Part shown: positions 7,425 through 15,250 of the stretch, one piece after another
Layout: each line of letters begins with the position of its first letter
How positions within the stretch are numbered: position 1 is the stretch's first letter
NCBI GenBank assembly: GCA_002699025.1
Contig: PABA01000135.1
Location: forward strand, 1-38,332
DNA length: 38,332 bases
Direction of reading: 5' to 3'
Source: Sandaracinus sp.
GTDB taxonomy: Bacteria > Myxococcota_A > Polyangia > Polyangiales > Houyiibacteriaceae
Program-made: the position numbers and the translations under genes
The notes under the pieces: model-generated
Told to the model about the DNA's origin: nothing
Databases searched by the model: none
What the model saw: the letters and a program-made list of their open reading frames with translations, nothing else

Positions 7425-8348
7425 ATGATCTCGGTCGAAGGCGTCTCCCGGTGGTACGGCCCGCATGCGGCGGTGCGCGAGCTCGACTTCGCGATCGCCG
7501 AGGGGGAGCTCGTCGGGCTGCTCGGCCTGAACGGCGCGGGCAAGACGACGACGCTCCGCCTGCTCGCGGGGCTCCTCCGGCCGACCACGGGCACCGTGCG
7601 CCTCGACGGCCTGGACGCGGACGCGCCGCTCGCCCGGGCGCGCATCGGCTTCCTACCCGACCGGCCACCGCTGGCCGACGAGCTCCGCGTGCGCGCCTAC
7701 CTGCGCTACGCCGGCGAGCTCCGGGGCCGGCGCGGCGCGGCGCTCGAGGAGGGCGTCGCGAAGGTGCTCGGGAGCTGCGGCCTCGAGGCGGTCGCGGACG
7801 AGCCCATCGCCACGCTCTCGCACGGCTACCGGCAGCGCGTCGGCATCGCCCAGGCGCTCGTGCACGCGCCGCGCCTCCTGCTCCTCGACGAGCCGATCCA
7901 GGGGCTCGACCCGATGCAGATCGTCGAGATGCGCGAGCTCGTCCGCTCGCTCCGCGGCGCGCATACGGTGATCCTGAGCACGCACATCCTCGGGGAGATC
8001 GCGCGCACCTGTGATCGCGTGCTCCTGCTCCACGAGGGGCGGCTCGCGGCGGAGGGCACGCAGGCCGAGCTCCGGGCGGGGGCCGGCGGCGAGGGGCGCG
8101 CGCTGGTCGCGCGGGTGCGGGGCGAGGCGGCGGCGGCCCGGGCGGCGGCCGAGGCCGTGCCCGGCGTGGAGGCGGTGGAGCTCGAGGAAGAGGACGGGGC
8201 GCTGCGGCTCGAGGTGCGCGGCGAGCGGGACCTCCGCGAGGCGCTGGCGGCGGGGCTGGTCGGCGCGGGGCTCGGCCTGCTCGCGCTCGGCCCCCTGCGG
8301 AGCGAGCTCGAGGCCGTCTTCCACGGGCTCCGGGGAGGGGACGCGTGA
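7425..8348 (+). CDS. ABC transporter ATP-binding protein, GldA-like
   Basis: A 307-residue ABC ATPase. Walker A GLNGAGKT lies at residues 34-41, the signature LSHGY at 131-135, Walker B LLLLDEP at 151-157, the D-loop GLDP at 160-163 and the switch His187 in STH. A C-terminal extension of about 100 residues is typical of the GldA/CcmA-type importers and exporters that pair with ABC-2 permeases. ATG 7425 starts at the family's usual MI-x-VEG; a GTG at 7398 overlaps the lipoprotein stop (GTGA) and would add nine residues, and translational coupling makes it a real alternative. It should energise the two membrane proteins encoded next. Confidence 0.9.
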   Translation: MISVEGVSRWYGPHAAVRELDFAIAEGELVGLLGLNGAGKTTTLRLLAGLLRPTTGTVRLDGLDADAPLARARIGFLPDRPPLADELRVRAYLRYAGELRGRRGAALEEGVAKVLGSCGLEAVADEPIATLSHGYRQRVGIAQALVHAPRLLLLDEPIQGLDPMQIVEMRELVRSLRGAHTVILSTHILGEIARTCDRVLLLHEGRLAAEGTQAELRAGAGGEGRALVARVRGEAAAARAAAEAVPGVEAVELEEEDGALRLEVRGERDLREALAAGLVGAGLGLLALGPLRSELEAVFHGLRGGDA

Positions 8349-9094
8349 GCGCGGCGGCGCCGATCGCGCTCCGCGGGGGCCTGCTCCGGGTGGCGGCGCG
8401 GGAGCTCGGCGGGCTCCTCCGCACGCCGACGGGCTGGCTCCTCGCGGCGCTGGTGCTGGCGCTGGACGCGCTCCAGCTCAACGGCGTGGCCATGGGCACC
8501 GAGCGGCGCCCCTCGGCGGAGGTGCTCGAGCTCTTCCTCCTGAACGCGGCCTTCGTGACCGAGGGGCTCGGCGCGCTCCTGGCGATGCGCCTCCGCGTGG
8601 ACGAGCGCGAGGGGGACGGGGCCCTCCTCCTCTCGGCGCCGCTGAACGAGCGGGCGGTGGTGCTCGGGCGCTGGCTCGGCGCCCTCGGCTACCTGGCGCT
8701 GGTCACGCTCCTCACGCTCGGGTTGCCGGCGCTGATCTTCGTGCACGGCAAGGTCTCGCTCGGGCACGTGGCGGCGGGCTACCTGGGGCTCCTGCTCGTC
8801 GGGGCGCTCGCGCTCTCGATCGGCGCGGCGGTGGCGAGCCTCGCCCGGAGCGCGCTCGCGGCGGCCCTCGGCACGGCGGGCACGCTCGGCCTGCTCGAGC
8901 TCGGCTTCTACGTGGCGCGCGTGACCGAGCCGCCCTGGCGCATGCGCCTCCGCGACCTGGCGCCGGTCTGGGGGCGCTTCACGAGCTTCCGGCAGGGGCT
9001 GCTCGAGCTGAGCGACGTCGTCTTCTTCGTCAGCCTGAGCTACCTCGGGCTGCTCCTCGCCGTGCGCCTGCTCGCCCGGAGGCGCGACGGATGA
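8345..9094 (+). CDS. ABC-2 type permease, GldF-like
   Basis: A 249-residue membrane protein with six predicted hydrophobic segments. The motif EREGDGALLLSAPLNERAVV after the second segment is the EExxGTxExLLxxPV element of the ABC-2 permeases that accompany GldA. The GTG start overlaps the ATPase stop by 4 bp, and the stop overlaps the next ATG. It is the probable channel half of a GldAFG complex in the inner membrane. The substrate is unknown. In Bacteroidota the homologues are linked to gliding; in deltaproteobacteria the same gene order is common without proven function. Confidence 0.87.
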   Translation: MSAAAPIALRGGLLRVAARELGGLLRTPTGWLLAALVLALDALQLNGVAMGTERRPSAEVLELFLLNAAFVTEGLGALLAMRLRVDEREGDGALLLSAPLNERAVVLGRWLGALGYLALVTLLTLGLPALIFVHGKVSLGHVAAGYLGLLLVGALALSIGAAVASLARSALAAALGTAGTLGLLELGFYVARVTEPPWRMRLRDLAPVWGRFTSFRQGLLELSDVVFFVSLSYLGLLLAVRLLARRRDG

Positions 9095-11151
9095 GGGCGC
9101 GGGGCGAGGCGGCGGCGCCGCTGGCGGCGCTCGGGCTGGGGGCGCTCTTCCTCGGCGAGCGGGTGCTGCGCGCTTCGAGCGTGTCCTGGGGCGGGGGCGC
9201 GCTGGTGGCGCTCGGGCTCGGCCTCGCCCTGGTCGCGGCGCGGCGCGGCGCCGGGGAGCGGGCGGCGGTGGAGCGGGTGCGGGCGCGGGCGCTCGGGCTC
9301 CTCGCGGCGGGCGCCGGGCTCTACGCGCTCGGCACCGAGGCGGGGCTCGATCTCCTCCGGCTCGCGCCGGGGCATGCGCTCGAGCGGATCCTCGCCGTCG
9401 CCTGGCCGGCGCTCCTCGGCGCGGGCGCGCTCACGCTCTTCTTCGCCGAGCGGGCCGCGCGGCAGCTCGCGCCGGTGGTGGGCGACGTGGGCGCGGCGGC
9501 GGCGCGGCGGGTGAGCGACGCGGCGACCCGGGGCCTGGCGCTCTCGCTCGCGCTCGTCTTCGTGGTGGCCGTGAACGTGGCGGCGGAGGCGAAGAACGCG
9601 CGCGTCGACCTGAGCTACCTCCGCGTGACCGAGCCGGGCGACGTGAGCCGGCGCCTCGTGCGGGCGCTCGGCGCGGAGGTCACGGCCTGGCTGGTCTTCC
9701 CCGAGGGCAACGAGGTGCACGCCCGGGTGGCGCCCTTCTTCGAGGCGCTCCGGGAGGAGGCGCCGGCGCGCTTCCGGGCGCGGCGGGTGGACCACGCGCT
9801 CGCGCCGGAGCTGGTGACGCGGCATCGGGTGACGGGGAACGGCTGGCTGGTGCTGGTGCGCGGCGAGGGGGAGACGGAGCAGGCGGAGCTGGTGGAGCTC
9901 GGCACGGAGCTGGCGGAGGCGCGGCCGAAGCTGCGGACGCTCGACGGGCGCTTCCAGGAGGCCTTCGCGCGGCTCACGCAGCCGCGGCGGGAGGCCTACC
10001 TGACGGCCGGGCATCGGGAGCGCGGCCTCGGCGGCGAGGAGGAGGCGGCGGGCGAGCGGCTCGGGCGCTTCACGCGGGCGCTCCGGGGCTCGAACATCGG
10101 CGTGCGGCGCCTCGGGATGGCCGACGGGCTCGCCCAGGGGGTGCCGGCGGACGCGCCGCTGGTGGCCGTGATGGGGCCGCGGGCGCCCTTCGCGCCGGAG
10201 GAGCAGCGGGCGCTCCTCGACTACGTGCGGGGCGGCGGGCGGCTGCTCGTGCTGGTGGACCACGAGGCCGAGGGCGGGCTGGATCTGCTGCTCGGGGGGC
10301 TCGGTCTGCGGCTCGAGCCGGGGGCGCTGGCGAGCGAGGAGAGCGCGGTGCCGCGGACGCGGACGGAGGCGGACCGGGCGCGGATCTTCGCGAACCGCTT
10401 CGGGGATCACCCGGTGGTGCTGGCGGCGCGGCGGCGGAGCAGCGGGGCGGCCGTGGTGGTGGAGCGCGGGGCCGGGCTCGCGCCGACGGAGGCGGGGGCC
10501 GAGGGGGTGCGCTGGGTGTTCCCGGCGCGCACCGAGGAGGAGGTCTGGCGGGACGTCGACGGGGACCTCGAGCACGACGAGGGGGAGGCGCGCGGGATGG
10601 CGCGGGTGGTGGCCGTGACGAGCGTGCGGGCGCCGCGGAGCGAGCGCGACGGGCGGGTCGTGGTGATCGGGGATGGGTCGTTCGCGGGGGACGACCTCTT
10701 CACGTACCGGGGGAACTTCCTGGTGCTCGGGGAGGCGCTGCGCTGGCTGCTCGAGGGGTTCGACGACGGGGCGCCGGCGATCGTGGGGGTGACGACGTCG
10801 GAGGAGGACGCGCCGATCGTGCACAGCCCGGAGGGGGAGAGGCTGTGGTTCTGGGCGACGAGCCTGGGGATGCCGCTGCCGCTGCTGCTGGTGGCGCTGT
10901 GGATCGGGCGGCCCCGGAGGAGGCGGCGGGAGGAGAGGCGCGGGGGGGCGGCCGAAGCGTCGGCGGATTCCGGCTCCGAGGCGGATTCCGAGGCCGGTTT
11001 CGAGGCCGAGTCCGGTTCCGGCTCCGAGGCGGATTCCGGTTCCGATTCCGAGGCGGATTCCGATCCCGGTTTCGAGGCCGATGCTTCTTCGGGCTCCGGG
11101 CAGGGGCAGGGGCACGGGCACGGGCAGGGGTCTTCGGGAGGGGCGAAGTGA
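9091..11151 (+). CDS. GldG-like ABC auxiliary membrane protein with low-complexity tail
   Basis: A 686-residue protein. Residues 1-165 hold about five hydrophobic segments. Residues about 170-580 form the large extracytoplasmic region of the GldG / ABC_transp_aux type (NVAAEAKNARVDLSYLRVTE after the last segment, then VAVMGPRAPFAPEEQRALLDY and GGRLLVLVDHE). One more segment lies at about 586-607, followed by a basic stop-transfer stretch (RPRRRRREERR). The last 60 residues are Ser/Asp/Glu/Gly repeats ending in a Gly/Gln/His stretch, on the cytoplasmic side by this topology. Codons in this gene favour G at the third position more than its neighbours. ATGA and GTGA overlaps join it to both neighbours. 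Confidence 0.85.
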   Translation: MRARGEAAAPLAALGLGALFLGERVLRASSVSWGGGALVALGLGLALVAARRGAGERAAVERVRARALGLLAAGAGLYALGTEAGLDLLRLAPGHALERILAVAWPALLGAGALTLFFAERAARQLAPVVGDVGAAAARRVSDAATRGLALSLALVFVVAVNVAAEAKNARVDLSYLRVTEPGDVSRRLVRALGAEVTAWLVFPEGNEVHARVAPFFEALREEAPARFRARRVDHALAPELVTRHRVTGNGWLVLVRGEGETEQAELVELGTELAEARPKLRTLDGRFQEAFARLTQPRREAYLTAGHRERGLGGEEEAAGERLGRFTRALRGSNIGVRRLGMADGLAQGVPADAPLVAVMGPRAPFAPEEQRALLDYVRGGGRLLVLVDHEAEGGLDLLLGGLGLRLEPGALASEESAVPRTRTEADRARIFANRFGDHPVVLAARRRSSGAAVVVERGAGLAPTEAGAEGVRWVFPARTEEEVWRDVDGDLEHDEGEARGMARVVAVTSVRAPRSERDGRVVVIGDGSFAGDDLFTYRGNFLVLGEALRWLLEGFDDGAPAIVGVTTSEEDAPIVHSPEGERLWFWATSLGMPLPLLLVALWIGRPRRRRREERRGGAAEASADSGSEADSEAGFEAESGSGSEADSGSDSEADSDPGFEADASSGSGQGQGHGHGQGSSGGAK
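10966..11140 (+). repeat. Degenerate GAGGCGGATTCC repeats in the GldG-like tail
   Basis: Short units built from GATTCCG, GGCTCCGAG and GAGGCGGATTCC recur and code for SGSEADSE-type text; the end is (GGGCAG/CAC) units giving Gly-Gln-Gly-His. Use of TCC and GAT differs from the rest of the gene. It looks like slippage-driven growth of a disordered tail. Confidence 0.7.
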
Positions 11152-12119
11152 GCGCGCGCCGCGATGTCCTCTTCCACCTGGTCCTCGCCTGCGCGGGGCT
11201 GGGGCTGGCGGCGTGGGCCACGGCGGAGCCGGACGCGGCGCGGAGCGACGCGGGGCAGGTCGAGGTCTTCGACTGCGGGGCGGCGACGGAGGTCGTCTTC
11301 GAGAGCGCGCAGCGCGACGTGACCCTGCGTCGTGGCGGAGAGGGCATCTGGATCGAGGTCGTGCGGCGGCCGCGCGAGGGCGAGCCGGTGCGGCGGCGCT
11401 TCCGCGGCGGCGAAGAGGCGGAGGGCTACCTCGCGAGCGTCTCGCCCCTCGACGCGCGCCGCGCCCTCGGGCGCCTCGAGGGGACGGCGCTCGCGGACGT
11501 CGGCCTCGACGGCGAGCCCGAGGCCACGCTCGCCATCGCCTGCGGCGACGAGCGCCACCGCTTCGCCGTCGGGGGCCGCGCCTACGGCACGGGCGACCGC
11601 TACGTGCGCGCCGAGGACGGGCGCGTCTACCTGCTTCCGGCGCGCCGCCTCCGCGACCTCGACGTCGCCGAGCTCCGCCTCATGCAGCATCGCCTGCACC
11701 GCTTCCCCGAGGCCGCCGCCGCGGCCGCGACGGTGCGCGCGGGCGAGCGGAGCTGGCGCCTGCTCCACCGCAACCGCCGGAGCGCCCAGGCCGCCTGGGT
11801 CGCCGCCGAGCGCCCCGAGGAGCGCCGCCGGGACCTCGCCCGGCTCATGCGCGCGCTCTGGCAGCTCGCCGTCTCCGAGTACCTCGAGGCGCCGCCGGGG
11901 GAGCTCGGCGAGCCCGTCCTCGAGGCGCGCTGGGAGGGGGTCGGGGGCGAGGCGCTGGGCGAGGTCACGCTCCGCCGCGCCGGGGAGGGCCCCTCGACGC
12001 GCTACCTCGTGCGGAGCGAGGTCACCGGCGGCTGGGCCGAGGTGCTCCCCTCCGCCGGCGCTGCCGTCGCCCGCGCCCTCGACGCGCTCCGTGGCGAGGA
12101 TCCCGACGGCGAACGCTGA
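11148..12119 (+). CDS. DUF4340-like membrane-anchored protein
   Basis: A 323-residue protein, last gene of the operon. Residues about 8-25 are one membrane anchor; the rest is predicted outside the cytoplasm. The layout (anchor, short beta-rich repeats such as RYLVRSEVTGGWAEVLPS) and the position after a GldG-like gene fit the DUF4340 family, which regularly follows gldAFG-type genes. This assignment rests on context and general form, not a diagnostic motif. The GTG start overlaps the GldG-like stop by 4 bp. Confidence 0.7.
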   Translation: MSARRDVLFHLVLACAGLGLAAWATAEPDAARSDAGQVEVFDCGAATEVVFESAQRDVTLRRGGEGIWIEVVRRPREGEPVRRRFRGGEEAEGYLASVSPLDARRALGRLEGTALADVGLDGEPEATLAIACGDERHRFAVGGRAYGTGDRYVRAEDGRVYLLPARRLRDLDVAELRLMQHRLHRFPEAAAAAATVRAGERSWRLLHRNRRSAQAAWVAAERPEERRRDLARLMRALWQLAVSEYLEAPPGELGEPVLEARWEGVGGEALGEVTLRRAGEGPSTRYLVRSEVTGGWAEVLPSAGAAVARALDALRGEDPDGER

Positions 12120-12565
12120 GCGCGCGGCAGAGCGCGGAGCGGACGACGGACAGCCGGCCCGCCCGGTGCCGCCCGGTGCCGCCCGGTGCCGCCCACCCCG
12201 GCGGCGTCGAGCTCCCACCGCTCCCCGCCGAAGGCGCCGTCCCCCGCGCGCGGTCGAACGCGCCGCGGCGGGGAGCGGAGAGCGGACAGCCGGGGCCCGC
12301 CCGGTGCCGCCCCCCGCCGAAGCGTCGAGCTCCCGCCGCTCCCCGCCGAAGGCGTCGCCCCCCGCGCGCTGTCGAACGCGCCGCGGCGGAGAGCGGAGAG
12401 CGGAAGGCGGACAGCCGGGGCCCGCCAGGGCCCCGCCCCCCACCGAAGCGTCGAGCTCCCGCCGCTCCCCGCCGAAGGCGGCGCCCCCGCGCTCCGTCGA
12501 ACGCGCCGCGGCGGAGAGCGGAGAGCGGACGGCGGACAGCCGGGGCCCGCCCGGGCCCCGCCCCG
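12120..12565. repeat. Second imperfect repeat array, units of 118-126 bp
   Basis: Three units and a partial fourth fill the gap between the converging DUF4340-like and NodJ-like genes. The anchor GCGTCGAGCTCCC begins at 12204, 12322 and 12448. Each unit runs through CCGCTCCCCGCCGAAGGCG, TCGAACGCGCCGCGGCGG and a GGACAGCCGG block. The first unit also has GTGCCGCCCG three times (about 12166-12195). Positions 12519-12541 are the exact reverse complement of 76-98 in the left array. Open frames through it in all phases are Arg/Pro/Ala-rich and were rejected as genes. Confidence 0.8.
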
Positions 12566-13375
12566 TCAGCTGAGCACGCGGCGGCGCGTGAGGGCGACGG
12601 CGAGGGGCGTGAGCAGCACCAGCAGCCCGCCGCTCGTCGCGAAGAGCTTCCAGAGGTGCGCGTCCGGCGCGCCGCGCACGAGCAAGCCCCGGCAGCTCTC
12701 GGCGAGCTGGTAGACCGGGTTCAGCTCGATGAGCACCTGCAGCGCCGCCACGTCGCTCGACACCGGGAAGTAGGTGTTCGACGCCAGGCTGAGCGGCACG
12801 CCGATCAGGAAGACCGGGTAGTTCATGTGGTCGATGGCCGGCACGAGCGCCGTGAAGATCAGCGCGAAGGCCCCGAAGCAGAGCCCGGCCCAGAGCCCGA
12901 GCAAGGGCAGCGCCGGCAGCCACGCGAGGTGCACGTCGACGGTCCCGAAGGCGGCGAAGATCGCGAGCACCACCGCCACCACGCTCGCGTTCATGAAGCC
13001 GCGCGCCGCCGCCCAGAGCACCTCGCCCCAGACCAGGTGCGGCAGCTCCACCTGCGTCGCGAGGATGCCGTCCCAGGTCTTCTGGTAGAACATCCGCACG
13101 TAGGCCGAGTAGAGCGCCTCGTAGAAGGGCGTCGTGAAGGCCGTATAGGCGATGAGCCCGGGCGCCACGTAGGTCGCGTAGTCGACCACCTGCCCGCCGC
13201 CCACGTCGACGCCACCGACGAAGCCGCGGAGCCCGAGGCCGAGCGCGACGAAGTAGACGACCGGCTCCATGGCCGGCGGCAGGAAGGCCGTGCGCCAGTT
13301 GCGGAGGTAGACGAGGGCGTTCCGCCGGAAGACGGCGAAGGCGCGCCAGTCGAAGAGGGCGAGGAGCGCGCTCAC
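12566..13375 (-). CDS. ABC-2 type permease, NodJ-like
   Basis: A 269-residue inner-membrane permease with about six hydrophobic segments (near 31-52, 64-84, 115-144, 151-180, 187-206 and 243-263). MEPVVYFVALGLGL and YSAYVRMFYQKTWDGILAT match the NodJ/drug-export ABC-2 pattern, in which a conserved aromatic-rich stretch precedes TWxxxL. The GTG start overlaps the stop of the ATPase gene upstream by 4 bp, so the pair is one transcription unit. The family exports lipids, lipo-oligosaccharides, polyketides or drugs; the substrate here is unknown. Confidence 0.87.
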   Translation of the reverse strand: MSALLALFDWRAFAVFRRNALVYLRNWRTAFLPPAMEPVVYFVALGLGLRGFVGGVDVGGGQVVDYATYVAPGLIAYTAFTTPFYEALYSAYVRMFYQKTWDGILATQVELPHLVWGEVLWAAARGFMNASVVAVVLAIFAAFGTVDVHLAWLPALPLLGLWAGLCFGAFALIFTALVPAIDHMNYPVFLIGVPLSLASNTYFPVSSDVAALQVLIELNPVYQLAESCRGLLVRGAPDAHLWKLFATSGGLLVLLTPLAVALTRRRVLS

Positions 13376-14283
13376 GCGTCGCTCCCTTCTGCGAGCTGGA
13401 GGAAGAGGTCGTCGAGGTTCGGCGGCCGCACCTGGAGGCGCGCGTCGGGGAGCGCCGCGTCGAGCTCGGCGAGCTGCGCGGCCGTCACCGGCGCCTGGAG
13501 ATCGCCGAGCACGGACGAGGTCGTCACGCCGCGCTCGGCCAGCGCCGCGGCCACCGCCTCCCGCGCCGGATCGCCGCGCCGCACCACCAGCACGTGCTCG
13601 CCGAGCAGGTCCCCGAGCACGGCGTCGGTCGTCCCGCGGGCCACGGCGCGCCCCTCGCGGAGGACGAGCAGCTCGTCCGAGAGGCGCTCGGCCTCGTCCA
13701 TGTAGTGGGTGGTGAGCACCACGCCCATGCCCTCCTCGCGGAGCGCCGCGACCAGCTCCCAGACCTCCACGCGCGCCGCCGGGTCGAGCCCCGTCGTCGG
13801 CTCGTCGAGGAAGAGCACCTTCGGCCGGTGCACGATGCTCCGCGCGATGAGGAGGCGCCGCTTGTAGCCGCCGCTGAGCGCGTGGGGCGAGGCGTCGGCC
13901 CAGCGCGCGAGCCCGAACTGCGCGAGCAGCCCGTCGACGCGGGCCCCCAGGCCCTCGACCTTCGGGCGGAAGTAGCTCGCGTAGACCGTGAGGTTCTGGC
14001 GGACCGTGAAGTCGTAGTCGAGCGTGTCGTCCTGCGTGCAGACGCCGATGAGGCGCTTGAGCGGCGTGCGCTCGGCCCGGAAGTCGCGCCCGGTGACGCG
14101 GATGGCCCCCGCGTCCGGCCGCGCGAAGCCGTAGAGCATGCGCAGCGTCGTCGTCTTGCCCGCGCCGTTCGGCCCCAGGAGCCCGAGCACGCGGCCGGCC
14201 TCCACGCGCAGGTCGAGCCCATCGACCACGGCGCGCCCATCGTAGCGCTTCACCAGCCCCCTCGCCTCGAGCAGCGGCTCCAC
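13372..14283 (-). CDS. ABC exporter ATP-binding protein, NodI-like
   Basis: A 303-residue ABC ATPase. Walker A GPNGAGKT lies at residues 37-44, the signature LSGGY at 136-140, Walker B VLFLDEP at 156-162 with Glu161, and the switch His193 in TTH. The Q-loop VCTQDDTLDYDFTVRQNL is close to that of NodI-type daunorubicin and lipo-oligosaccharide exporters. GTG 14283 was chosen since the protein then begins EPLLEARGLVKRY, the family's normal start, with AGGA about 11 nt upstream; the longer ATG 14400 form adds an Arg/Gly-rich stretch. It pairs with the permease encoded by the next gene. Confidence 0.9.
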   Translation of the reverse strand: MEPLLEARGLVKRYDGRAVVDGLDLRVEAGRVLGLLGPNGAGKTTTLRMLYGFARPDAGAIRVTGRDFRAERTPLKRLIGVCTQDDTLDYDFTVRQNLTVYASYFRPKVEGLGARVDGLLAQFGLARWADASPHALSGGYKRRLLIARSIVHRPKVLFLDEPTTGLDPAARVEVWELVAALREEGMGVVLTTHYMDEAERLSDELLVLREGRAVARGTTDAVLGDLLGEHVLVVRRGDPAREAVAAALAERGVTTSSVLGDLQAPVTAAQLAELDAALPDARLQVRPPNLDDLFLQLAEGSDA

Positions 14284-14539
14284 GCCCGAGTCCTGCCCGC
14301 GTTCGCTCCCACCGGCAAGGCGCCGCCGCGTCGTCGCGCGGCCGCGTCGTCGCGCCGCTCCCCCACTGCCCCACGTGGGCGTGGCCCCCGAGATCCCCAT
14401 CGGCAGCCTGGGCTGCTACCTGGGGCCGGGGAGGCCTCCCTGCGGGCCGCGCTCGGACCGTGGGTCGGTTGCGACCCTTGCCAGCGCCTGGGGACGACGC
14501 ATCCTGGAGGGCCACGCGGCCGCGTGGGCGAGGAGGGGC
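14284..14539. other. Divergent intergenic region
   Basis: Promoter region shared by the exporter (-) and the gene at 14540 (+). It contains a 15-bp exact direct repeat, GCCGCGTCGTCGCGC, at 14325-14339 and 14341-14355. No operator symmetry was found. Confidence 0.4.
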
Positions 14540-15202
14540 ATGAGCGAAGCGAGGACGCGCGACACGGGCTCGATCGAGACCGGCCCGAACGACACGGGCT
14601 CGGTCGAGACCGGCCCGAACGAAACGGGCCCGATCGAGACCGGCCCGAGCGAGACCGACCCGAGCGAGACCGGCTCGACCCCGGGGGGGACGGCCGGACG
14701 GGCGACCGGGTCGGCCGCGACGAGGTCGGTGGCGGCCGAATGGGAGGCGACCGGACGGCGGCTCGCCGCAGAGACCCCGTGGTGGGCGCACCTCGGGGAG
14801 GCGGAGCGCGCGGAGCTGGACGCGCTCTGGGACGCGCGGGCGGAGGCGATCGGCGCCGCGCGCGACGGCGAACGCTGGCGGCGGCTGCCGATCGTGCTCG
14901 AGGCCGTGGACGAGGGCGAGGCGGCGTGCCGCGCGGAGGAGGACGCGGAGGCCGAGCGTGCCTTCCGCGAGTGGCTCGTCGCCCACGGCGGCGTCGGCTT
15001 CTTCGAGGGGCGGCCCTTCCACATCTGCCGCGCGCGCCCCGAGGCCGCCGCGGTCGTCCGGACCGGTCGGCTCCCGGCGGCTTTCCGCTGCCCCCTCGAT
15101 CGGGGCGCGAGCTGCCCCCTCGGCCGCGTCAGCGAGCGCGCCGGCGTGCCCCTCCGCCTTCGGCCGCGCGTGCAGCGACCCCACGAGGCGACGGGCGACT
15201 GA
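14540..15202 (+). CDS. Unknown protein with an ETG(P/S) repeat at the N-terminus
   Basis: A 220-residue protein I cannot assign. Residues about 8-45 are a repeat of (I/V)ETGPx(D/E)TG type, encoded by drifting 15- to 18-bp units at 14568-14682. Residues about 66-175 look like a normal helical domain (WWAHLGEAERAELDALWD, FREWLVAHGGVGFFEG). The last 40 residues hold CPLDRGASCPL and become Arg/Pro-rich, which may mean a frameshift near the end. ATG 14540 has AGGAGG only 3 nt upstream, a short spacing. No signal peptide or membrane segment is visible. Confidence 0.6.
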   Translation: MSEARTRDTGSIETGPNDTGSVETGPNETGPIETGPSETDPSETGSTPGGTAGRATGSAATRSVAAEWEATGRRLAAETPWWAHLGEAERAELDALWDARAEAIGAARDGERWRRLPIVLEAVDEGEAACRAEEDAEAERAFREWLVAHGGVGFFEGRPFHICRARPEAAAVVRTGRLPAAFRCPLDRGASCPLGRVSERAGVPLRLRPRVQRPHEATGD

Positions 15203-15250
15203 GCGCCGACGAGGGCGGGGGGAGCCTCGCGAAGCCGCGGGGTGCTGCGC

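Noticed and set aside
12186-12713. Open frames through the 12120-12565 array
   Set aside because: Their sequence tracks the 118-126-bp repeat and they run into the NodJ-like gene on the other strand.
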